Below, one piece after another: positions 10,285 to 19,429 of a DNA stretch of 64,000 bases. Position numbers and translations under genes: made by a program. Location of the stretch: the NCBI GenBank assembly GCA_963969495.1, contig OZ018317.1, positions 35,061,726-35,125,725 of the forward strand, given 5' to 3'. Numbering within the stretch: the first letter of the stretch is position 1; each line of letters starts with the position of its first letter. This DNA comes from Ceratothoa steindachneri. Lineage: Eukaryota; Arthropoda; Malacostraca; Isopoda; Cymothoidae. Under the pieces are notes generated by a model that saw only the letters and a list, made by a program, of their open reading frames with translations, had not been told where the DNA came from and ran no database searches.

Positions 10285-12124
10285 ACATGTAAATGTGAAG
10301 TATATTATCGCATTATAAGTAAAATAAGCTAACGTGCCCAAAATAGAGGATTCAATTTTTGCCCTTCTGTCCCCAGCACTTTTTGTTTCCCTAAATGGAG
10401 TATCTTTATCTCATTTATCCTAATGTGTCGTGGATCTTGATATTCCGATATTTATTATTTCTGGCTTCATGAAGCAAATTTCGACCATTAACTTCATATT
10501 CAATTTTTGGTTTTATTCCAGAAATTTTGGACGAAGATTTTGTCTTTTAGGCGATTTGGCGGCGCTCAGAAATTAGCGCTCCAATACTTCGGGTTAATAA
10601 ATCTCCCTGACGTTATCCTAATTAAAAATAAGCTCATCCTTCAGGATGTGTTCCCGGCAATAACGGAAATATGAGACTCAACTTAAAACCCTCAATGTAT
10701 ATATATATGAGTAAGGAATGTTTCTATCCGATATATGTAAGTGCCATCCAGTCTCATTTTATGGATGGTTTCCCTGGAACCATTTGATAATATTTATTAC
10801 AGTTCCATCGTATATTTATTAATTATCATCGTACAGTGACAAGTAAAAGTGCGTATGAGTTTGAACAACCATATATCATCCCTAACACTATATTTGAGGA
10901 AGGCAATTTTGTGAACAGTTTGAATTTTTTGTAATTTTTTATCTTAGTTCAAGTGTGACTTTGTATGTTATTGTAATTATATAAAAAAATAACATAATGA
11001 AACTTTTTAAAATTAAAGGCTTCATGTTTTGGAGGTTTAAACAGAAACAGGATTGGAAAAGAGAGATTCAGAGATTTACCCAAATTATTAAAATTAAGGC
11101 TGGTTTTTCGTATATTTGGAGCTTTTGTCAAAGTTTTTTCTTAAACTTTAGAACAATAAATACGATTTTTGAATATTTTGTAATTTAAAAAAAACACTAA
11201 CAATAATTACAAATTGTGAAGTCATAAGATGTTTTTAAATTAAGGTAAGGCACTTTCTTTTTGAAAAAAGAGTATTGTTTTTTTTCCGCATATCAAAAGA
11301 ACTCCCAAAGAATGTTTTTTCTTGCATTTGGGCTTTGAAATTAAGCAGGAATTTGAACAAATCTAGACGAATAAATTATTAAGAGATATGTACCTGAAAC
11401 CTTTTAATTTTTTTTAGACCTAAACCACGTTTCTAGAGCCAGATTGGACGTAGGCCACAGACTGAAGGTCTTCTGCCTGCAAGGCGCAAACTCCTCGTTT
11501 AAGGAGAAGCAACGAAGCCACTCCTCTTGTCCATAACCCTATATTTTAAGAACGAGATTTTTTGAAGGTGTTTGAATAAGGTCTTGTCTTTTAGTTCGGT
11601 TGAAACCTAAGTATATTTAATTTTTTTATCAAAGTTATTTCTAATAATTCCTTTATAAGAACTACAGAACTACAGAATCTAGGACCAGCAAAGACCCTAA
11701 GGTCCGCTCGAGGCTAGTCCGCTACACTAAATCCATAACTACGATACACACTTATCTACGAGTGTATCTCTAACATGCTATATATATATTTTTTTTATTA
11801 TTTTTATTATTATTTTTTATAAATATATAATCTGTACACACTTATCTACATGTGTACATTGTCATGCATATTAACTACTTCAACCTAGGGAGGGGGGGGC
11901 TAGAAAGTTTTTCTTCTCAATTTCCGCAGCCCTCGACTGCTAGTGGTGAAAATCTAATTTTAGGATAGTAAGACTATTTATAGGATAAGCGGAAAAGAAA
12001 ATGGATATCTAAACTACACATGCAAGAGAAATCACTGGCATCATTTTTGGTCATCATTTTTACTCTCGTTGTTCCTCCGCTCCAAACTCCTTTTGCAAAG
12101 ACGTTTTTATTTACTGTGCTCAGA

Positions 12125-14915
12125 CTACGTTATATTCATACTATTTAAGTGCGCGTCGAGACGGTTTTTAAACATATTTACCGACCTACTATCTACTACG
12201 TGGGTGGGTAGCCTATTCCAAATTTGAGTAATTTTAAACGTAAAATAGATTTGGGCTATACTAGTTAGTGTTAAATCGCTTGTTCACTAATTTTTATCCG
12301 TGTTGGCGAGTGTTACCCCTATGATCCAACTCGAACAAATTCCTATAATCAACGTTTGAAAATCCTTTCAATATTTTAAATACTTCTATTAGCTGTCCAC
12401 GTAATCTTCTGCCTTCGAGAGATGGCAAATCTAATGCCCCGAGTCTTTCCTCGTACGGCCTGTTTTTCAGCTCGGGAATTAATTTTGTAGCCCTACGCTG
12501 CACTCTTTCTAATTGCGCGATATCTTTGTTTAAGTATGAAGCCCAAAATTGAACCGCGTATTCGAGCAGTGGATGCACAAGTGATTTATATAACGGTAAA
12601 ATTACATCTTTGGATTTGAACGTGAAATTACGCGCGATATAACCCAGCACACGATTTGCTTTTTTACATGCATCCGCGCATTGTTTCGTGACTTTGAAGT
12701 CATCCGAGACTAAAACTCCCAGATCTTTTTCCAATTTAATCACGTCGAGGACCTGGCCTTTCATGGTATACTCTACCCTCAAATTATGGCAACCCAAATG
12801 CATCACCTTACATTTACTTAAATTAAACTGCATTTGCCACTTATCCGCCCATCTGACAATCAAGTTTAGGTGTTTTTGTAATTTTTCTACATCCGATCTT
12901 ACATAGGCACGGTTGCCCAGCTTCGTGTCGTCAGCAAATTTAGAAATCGTACTAAATACGCCTTTATCCAAATCGTTTATATATATTAGAAACAATAATG
13001 GGCCAAGAACTGAGCCTTGTGCCACTCCACTACTGACGTTGACCCAATCAGAACATTCACCATTTATAACTACTCACTGCGAACGATCCTTCAGCCAATT
13101 TCTAATCCAATTTAATATCTTACCCTTCACACAGATTGCTTTAACTTTCATTAATAATCTCTCGTGCGGAACGGTGTCAAACACCTTTTTAAATTCTAGA
13201 TAGATTACATCTACAGCTTGGCTTTTGTCGTAAACGCAAATCATTTTATGGAAGAATTCCAGCAGATTTGTCAAATACGATCTCGCCCGCCTAAACCCAT
13301 GTTGGGAATCTTTAATCAAATTATTTAGCTCGAGGTCGCTCACTATTCTATCTAAATTTACCGATTCCAAAAGCTTTCCAACTACCAAAGTTAGACTAAT
13401 ACGATGAAAATTCGTTGCTTCGAATCTATTCCCATTCTTAAATATTGGTGTAACGTTTGAACGCTTGAAGTCTAAAGGGACTACGCCAACTTCTAATGAG
13501 CGATTGAAAATTGCACGCAAGGGCTTCGCAAGCTCATTCTTAAGTTCCTTTAAATGAGTGGGGTAAACGCCATCGGGCCCGGGTGATTTCGACTTTTTCA
13601 TCAGGTTAATATATTTAAGAATTTCCTCTTCATTCACTGTTATATCGGATATGCATATATCACTATTATCTACTTCTTCAACTAACAATCCTAATTCGGA
13701 CAGATCTTCAACAGTAAAGACACTTGTGAAATGTTCATTTAAAATTTTAGACATTTCCGCCGGAAATTCCGTCAAACGACCATCTTTGTCTTTAATCAGC
13801 CCTATTGAACCTTTTAAGGGTTTCCTACTGTTTACATAGCCATAAAACCGTTTCGGTTCCTTCTTCGAATCCTTCGCGAGTTTTATTTCATATTTCCGCT
13901 TCGCATCTCTAACCGCCCGTTTAACTTCTCTTCGAGAATCTATGTAATTTTGCCGACTTATAAATGACTCATTGTTCTTATGTATTTGAAATTTTATATT
14001 TCGGTCCTTAATTAAGCTTAATATTAGTGGGCTAACCCACGGCGCTCTCATCGACTTCCCGCTCTTACGGCGCACATACTTTACTAAGTCGAAATTCACA
14101 CTAAGGAGTGTACGCCGAAGCTCAGTGTACATTTCTCCTACTGACCTATTCTCGAAGCGCATTACATAGTCTACATCCTTAATCCTTTCGCGAAAATTAT
14201 CAAAATTACAGCTACCAAAACGTGGGATGAGCTGAGTACTCATTTTTACTTCTACACACGTGTTTACTACGAATCTAATCGCATTATGGTCACTTAAGGC
14301 TAAATGCTCTCCTACACAAACATTTACTACCAATGACTCGTCAGTCGCCATGATTAAATCGAGGATATTATTATCACGAGTTGGTTCCTTCACTTTTTGA
14401 AAGAGAAAATTCTCCAAAATAAAGTTTAGTAGTCTCTCCCCAGCTTTATCTGACTTTAGGTTACTGTAATTAACGTTTGGATGGTTAAAATCACCGCAGA
14501 CTAATGTGGTCCTTTTTCTAACCCAAGATGAAAGAATATCAAAGAGTACAGCATCTTCTCTTTCTATTTTAGATGGAGGACGATATATAACGGCTAAATG
14601 AATTTTATTTTTTGCATTACAACACAATTGGATTAATAAGGCCTCACTTCTCATATCTGCCGTAGACGAGTCGATCGTTATAACGTTTGAGTCATCTTTT
14701 ATATACACTAATACGCCCCCTCCTCTACCAGTTTGTCTATTTGTATAATGAATTTTATAACTTGGTATATCAAATTCGCAAACACTGATCCCCGAATGTG
14801 TATCTATCCAAGTCTCACTAAAGAATACGGGATCGTAGTCTCCCTCTAGAATTACGGCTTTTATTTCGGCAAGTTTATTTTTTAAGCTACGAACATTTGA
14901 ATATATACATTTCAA
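12125..14915 (-). pseudogene. CR1-like LINE ORF2: endonuclease-reverse transcriptase, broken (copy A)
   Basis: About 928 codons, the usual size for a CR1 ORF2. The N-terminal APE-type endonuclease nicks target DNA. Visible residues are N7, E34 (FSETW), GDFN 141-144 and SDH 208-210. The RT domain follows, with SPGPDGVYP and QHGFRRARS, then motif A and a downstream FADDTKLG catalytic motif C. The C-terminal region contains QLERVQRRATKLIPEL. Defects: an in-frame TGA at 13074-13076 (an Arg codon is likely in the parent), a TAA at 12294-12296 where copy B has TTA (Leu), and a 4-bp duplication near 12265 that shifts frame before the end. Motif A reads YLEFKKVFD, where the catalytic Asp of YLDF is Glu. 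The element cannot make a full ORF2 protein. Confidence 0.93.
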
Positions 14916-14923
14916 TTTGCGCT

Positions 14924-16036
14924 TTAGGTGGACTCCTCTATCACACGCGAATCGGTTCCGTTTCCCTGCTCCCCAATACTCATTGCCTCTTCAAGCAAGG
15001 ACCGGTCCGGCGCATGGGCATCACGTGGACCCGCAACTCTCCTACTTAACATGCTACGTACTGACTGGTCTAAAATCCTACCCAGCCGACTGTTCCCCAC
15101 ATCGCTTAAATGGATTCCGTCCGTTTGATAAAGTGAAGGTTGGTCTTGGAATGTCTCCCAAACGTTAAAGAAGCTAACTCCAGTATCGCGACACAAGCGC
15201 TTAATGCACTCGTTTGTATAGATAGCTCGGGACTGCAGACGCAACGTGGATTTTATTCTGGGGAAAATACCAATTATTCTTACGTTATCCGCTTTAACTT
15301 TCGCAGTATCAATCATAGTCTTAGCGTGGTTTACTATTTCCTGTGGGGTGCTGTCGTATCTGTGGACATCATTTTCCCCTACCAGCATGAAGATCGTACG
15401 CCCGCCACGTCTTTGGTCCAATTTTTCAATTTCACTTATTACGTTATTTATGCGGCCCCCAGGAAAGCAAAATCGTTTTCGTTTTGACGGGTTACGCGCT
15501 GTGAATTCCGGCTCTTGGTTTCTAATTAAAGAATCCCCAATTAATACCGTTTCTCTTTCCCCTTCGATAGGAGTTAGCAGTGCGAAGGGGTTCAAACATG
15601 GTAATGTGAAATGATGTTTCCTCGATGGTCTTGCCCCATTTCTAACGGTCCTAAATTGCGAATCTTGGGGTATATATTGTGAATCCTGTGGTCCAAACGA
15701 GTTCAAAATCCTTTGTTGCTGGTCAACAATTGCCTGATGATTCATACGAGTAGGTCGGCTGTCACGATTTCTATTTTCCCTCCCACGCATATCATGAAGG
15801 GTAGAATTTAGACTCGAATTTAATTCGTCGACTTTACGGTTGGTCGAGATAACGTCCCTCGCGACGGAATTTAGTTCTAATTTAATTTCGCTAATAGCGT
15901 TAGCAAACTTACGCTCCAACGCATCGTTTAAAATACAAAAACGGCAAATTCTAGTTTGTTCGATGTTAGAAGGAACGTAAATTTCCTTATTAAAAGAAGC
16001 CCCACAACTCGAACATTCAAACTTGATCACGGGCAT
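14924..16036 (-). CDS. CR1-like LINE ORF1: zinc finger, coiled coil and SGNH esterase domain
   Basis: An intact 370-residue frame starting at ATG 16036. Residues 8-11 and 31-34 form two CxxC pairs like the PHD-type finger of CR1 ORF1. Residues about 36-82 are rich in heptad-like hydrophobics and charged residues, a likely coiled coil. From about residue 163 there is an SGNH/GDSL hydrolase domain, with IGDS (166-169, nucleophile S169), GGRI (193-196), GEND (220-223) and DGIH (306-309, the Asp-His pair). CR1 and related LINEs are known to carry esterase domains in ORF1; their role is thought to involve lipid or membrane association of the RNP and is not settled. All four catalytic blocks are present. 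ORF2 begins 8 bp downstream, suggesting reinitiation-type translation of a bicistronic RNA. Confidence 0.92.
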   Translation of the reverse strand: MPVIKFECSSCGASFNKEIYVPSNIEQTRICRFCILNDALERKFANAISEIKLELNSVARDVISTNRKVDELNSSLNSTLHDMRGRENRNRDSRPTRMNHQAIVDQQQRILNSFGPQDSQYIPQDSQFRTVRNGARPSRKHHFTLPCLNPFALLTPIEGERETVLIGDSLIRNQEPEFTARNPSKRKRFCFPGGRINNVISEIEKLDQRRGGRTIFMLVGENDVHRYDSTPQEIVNHAKTMIDTAKVKADNVRIIGIFPRIKSTLRLQSRAIYTNECIKRLCRDTGVSFFNVWETFQDQPSLYQTDGIHLSDVGNSRLGRILDQSVRSMLSRRVAGPRDAHAPDRSLLEEAMSIGEQGNGTDSRVIEEST

Positions 16037-16240
16037 TGTCGATTTCTAGAATACGGATGAAGATAAATTAAATTTACACAGTGAATAAGACGGCCAATCT
16101 TTTTTATACAGCGCCTAATATTATATGAGCACAGGAAGTATCTAGAATTATTAAGTTACTCAGAAAACGAAATTTTGGGGCACAAATGAATTAAGCAGGA
16201 GCACAGAGATAACACGTCTTTTCAGTCAGGACTCGGCGAG

Positions 16241-16294
16241 AAGAAGAAGAAGAAGAAGAAGAAGAAGAATAAGAATAAGAAGAAGAAGAAGAAG
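16241..16294. repeat. (GAA)n microsatellite between LINE copies A and B
   Basis: An imperfect GAA run with a few AATAAG interruptions. It lies between the 5' end of copy A and the 3' octamer tail of copy B. Confidence 0.9.
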
Positions 16295-17512
16295 AACTAC
16301 AGAACTACAGAATCTAGGACCAGCAAAGACCCTAAGGTCCGCTCGAGGCTAGTCTGCTACACTAAATCAAAAACTACGATACACCCTTATCTACGAGTGT
16401 ATCTCTAACATGCTATTTTTTTTTTTTTTTTTTTATACTATCTACTGTACACACTTATCTACATGTGTACATTATCGTGCAATTTTAACTAATCAAACTA
16501 GGGGTCGGGGGAGATAGAAAGTTTTTCTTCTCATCTTCCGCAGCCACTCGACTGCTAGTGGTGAAAAACTAATTTAGGGATAGAGACTACTTATAGGATA
16601 GGCGGAAAAGAAATGGGACATCTAAGCTACACATGCAGAGAATCGCCGGCATCATTTTTAGTCATCATAATTTCATATCCTTAAACCTCCGCTCCAAACT
16701 CTCTCTCTCTGCAAGGACGTCCAAATTCACAGTGCTCAACTACGTTATATTTAAACTATTCAAATGCACGTCGAGACGATTTTTGAACATATTAACCGAA
16801 GTGCTATCTACTACGTGGGTGGGCAGCCGATTCCAATTTTGAGTAACTTTAAATGTAAAATAGTTTTGGGCTATACTAGTGTTAAAACGCTTGTTCACTA
16901 ATTTTAACCCGTGCTGACGAGTATTTCCCCTATGATCCAGTTCGAACAGATTGCGAAAGTCCACGTTTAAGAAACCCTTTAGTATTTTAAATACTTCTAT
17001 TAGCTGGCCACGTAATCTTCTGCTTTCTAGCGATGGCAAATCTAAAGCCCTGAGCCTTTCCTCGTATGATCTATTCCTCAGCTCTGGAATTAATTTCGTA
17101 GCCCTACGCTGCACTCTTTCTAATTGCGCAATATCTTTCATTAAATATGGAGCCCAAAATTGAACAGCGTATTCGAGAAGTGGCCGCACAAGGGATTTAT
17201 ATAAAGGTAAAATTACATCCTTAGATTTGAAGATGAAATTGCGCGCGATATAACCCAAAACGCGATTTGCTTTTTTACACGCATCCGCGCATTGCTTCGA
17301 GAATTTAAAATCGTCTGAGACTAATACTCCCAAGTCTTTTTCTAATTTAACCGCGTCGAGGACTTGGCCTTTCATGGTATAATCTACTCTTAAATTATGG
17401 CAACCCAAGTGCATTACCTTGCATTTGCTTAAATTAAATTCCATTTACCACTTGTCCGCCCAATTGGCAATCGAGTTTAGGTCCCCCTGCAATTTATCGA
17501 CATCCGATCTTA
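16295..17512 (-). mobile_element. CR1-like LINE, 5'-truncated (copy B)
   Basis: Same family and orientation as copy A. The 3' end is the same two TTCTGTAG octamers (16295-16311), and the 3' UTR aligns closely to that of copy A. The 5' end is cut within the RT C-terminal region, directly at a (GAA)n tract. 5' truncation is normal for LINE retrotransposition. Confidence 0.9.
16740..17509 (-). pseudogene. LINE ORF2 C-terminal fragment (copy B)
   Basis: The frame covers the last quarter of a CR1-like ORF2, from after RT motif C to the natural stop at 16740-16742. It contains FNLSKCKVMHLGCHNLRV, KDLGVLVSDDF, LVRPLLEYAVQFWAP, QLERVQRRATKLIPEL and the C-terminal NYFTFKVTQNWNRLPTHVV. One stop, TAA, sits at about 17445-17447 just before the Met of the open part, where copy A has a Gln codon. 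This copy supplies the intact sequence against which the two C-terminal defects of copy A can be seen. Confidence 0.9.
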
Positions 17513-17637
17513 AAAGAAGAAGAAGAAGAAGAAGAAGAAGAAGAAGAAGAAGAAGATCAAGAAGATGAAGATAAAGAAGAATGTGAAGATGAAGACGAAG
17601 AAGAAGATGAAGAAAAAGAAGAAGAAGAAGAAAAGGG
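17513..17637. repeat. (GAA)n microsatellite, imperfect, about 125 bp
   Basis: GAA repeats with GAT and GAC interruptions, directly adjoining the truncated 5' end of LINE copy B. An apparent Phe-rich minus-strand ORF here is an artefact. Confidence 0.95.
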
Positions 17638-17839
17638 TGTTCAGGGTGTTAAAATAAAGTCTATAAAGGGGATTAAAAAAGGCGGTTAAGATTAGCAAAT
17701 AAGGTCGTAGGCCACACCCTGCAGGGGTGCCTGTGTAACTAAGCTCTTCCTGTTAAGGAAGAGAACAGCGGCTTGTAAACCTATAAAGCGAGAATGATAA
17801 AATCAAATTATTCGAAAGAGGAAAGTTTGTAGCATTATA

Positions 17840-18640
17840 TAGCTAAATTACATATTCGAACTGATCTCTTTTGCACTCAACACAATTATTTAGACGAAGA
17901 GAAAGATTTTTAATGTCATTTCAAAGTATCAGCGTTAATGTCTCAAAGAGCATTCTTCAGCTCAACCATAAAAGATGGTGCATCTTGTAAGACTTTCTTT
18001 GACAAATCCGCAGGAAAAGAAGTCAAGAGGCGACAAATCCTCCAACCACATCATTGGTAGAGGCGGTATTTAAAAGTCTCCCACACCACCTCGTCTTCCG
18101 ACCGTGGTGGTAAATAGTTCGTCTATAGTACAGTTCAAATCTAGACTGGATGATTTAATACATAAATTTGTATAGAAAATAGTATCTAGGAGAGTATAGA
18201 AATAAGTTAGATAGGTTTCAACTTTTCTTTTAAAATTCCTGATTGTGTTCTTTTTCTCCCCCTCCTGCAAAAGCTGGTGGGACAGGTGGGTGGGGAGAGC
18301 CTTCATTATGTTATGCGTTTTCTCATGCTGTTGTTAGGGCTTTCCCAAATAGTACCTCCTTGCTATGGTCAGCAATGTCTTTTGAGGTATTACTATTCCT
18401 TGTGACCTTGTGATTTCATTTACAAACACATTCTAGCATATCTTACAGCAGTAACTGACTTCGCTTGCCCTGTTTCAGAATCTTCATACTCTGTCCACAA
18501 CAGTTATCTTTGGAGAATGCAATGGTCTTTCAAAACGATAGATGGGTTTATTCTCTAACCACCTTCAAAAATTTTGTTTGTTCATCATAGCGTGCAAATG
18601 TGTCATTCGTCGCTGAATATTATATTTTCTAATATAGGCG
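17840..18640 (-). pseudogene. IS630/DDE_3-type transposase fossil
   Basis: Minus-strand pieces in order are IFSDE near 18640, NKQNF, LENKPIYRFERPLHSPKITV near 18530, SVTAVRYARMC near 18430, then, after a gap, EDLSPLDFFSCGF near 18050 and CVECKRDQFEYV near 17855. These line up with the DDE_3 transposase family also seen at 7.4-8.2 kb, but the wording differs enough to be another subfamily. The middle (18070-18306) reads as an unrelated open frame, and the gap is longer than the family expects, so an insertion of roughly 150-200 bp is likely. There are many stops. Confidence 0.65.
18070..18306 (-). other. Open frame inside the DDE_3 relic, possible LINE tail insertion
   Basis: The 78-residue frame has ALPTHLSHQLL and NFKRKVETYLTYF, which resembles the end of a LINE reverse transcriptase (LP..L and FK.KL..YL). 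It interrupts the transposase relic. The resemblance is short and I would not rely on it. Confidence 0.25.
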
Positions 18641-19429
18641 GATTTTGACTGAATATTTGTTGAATTATTGGAGAGAATTTAAATCTTCGGCGACAATTAT
18701 TTGCTGAGAGTAGCTGGAAGCATTGAATAATATACAGCTCAACTAGAGTTCAAATTTTAGAATTTTCTTACAGTTTTCCAATCAGATCTTTTTCAGAAGC
18801 TACTTTTTCGTATTTCTTGTTATGACCACTGATTAGCACTTTCAGTAATTCGATGTGTGACAGACTAATTTTGCATCTCTTTATAATATAACAAAAATAC
18901 AGCATGAAAAAAAGACACTAGGTTCTATCAAGTTCATTCAGGTCAGAATATCCAAAGACCCATAAATACACCATCCAAATTTGCCTTTATTCATGTTCTT
19001 AACCGTTCCATCTTATTGCCTTTTCCTAGTGGTCCTTAGGATCGTGGTTACGTTCAGTTTTTTCCCCTATAAAGGTTGAAAGGAACAAGTGAACTTGATA
19101 ATGTATTCATGTTTATTTATATATTTAACGCTAGAAAATTATTGGTTTAGAGCTGCTGGCCTATAACTGATAATTTCAACTGCAATAAAGGCCATAGCTT
19201 AAGCTCATTCTAAACTTAAACCTAGCCTAGATAACCCTACTTAAGTCTGGTTATGAGTTTTCATAATGTCTCCTCCGAATCATCTTTATTTCATTCGAGT
19301 TTTAAGAACTAACCTTCTGAGATAGGCTAAGTTCAGTTTGTCTTATGGACATCGCATTTTTACAAGAAATTTTACACACTTTTATTGGGAAGCTAAAGAA
19401 TGCATTAAGGATTATAGTTTTTCTAATGA
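18641..19429. other. Unassigned sequence
   Basis: AT-rich, no recognised coding family or repeat. Confidence 0.35.

Larger units (their letters stand above)
8837..11655. other. Unassigned AT-rich sequence
   Basis: No recognised coding family. It contains a GT-rich tract (9746-9781), a weak tRNA-like sequence (10205-10284) and long A/T-rich stretches around 10900-11650. The 60-67 residue ORFs here, such as 9843-10046 on the minus strand and 10997-11188 on the plus strand, have no recognisable features. Confidence 0.35.
11660..16240 (-). mobile_element. CR1-like LINE, nearly full length (copy A)
   Basis: On the minus strand this contains a short 5' leader (about 16037-16240), ORF1 (14924-16036), 8 bp of spacing, ORF2 (about 12125-14915) and a 3' UTR of about 465 bp. 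The 3' end is two tandem TTCTGTAG octamers (11660-11676). Short 3' octamer repeats are the hallmark of CR1/L2-type LINEs, which use them as the priming template instead of poly(A). The 3' UTR matches that of copy B at 16295. ORF1 is intact and ORF2 has only a few defects, so the insertion is fairly recent or the family is still active elsewhere. Target duplications are not visible, as usual for this clade. Confidence 0.9.

Noticed and set aside
17510..17698. Phe-rich minus-strand ORF
   Set aside because: Translation of the (GAA)n microsatellite.
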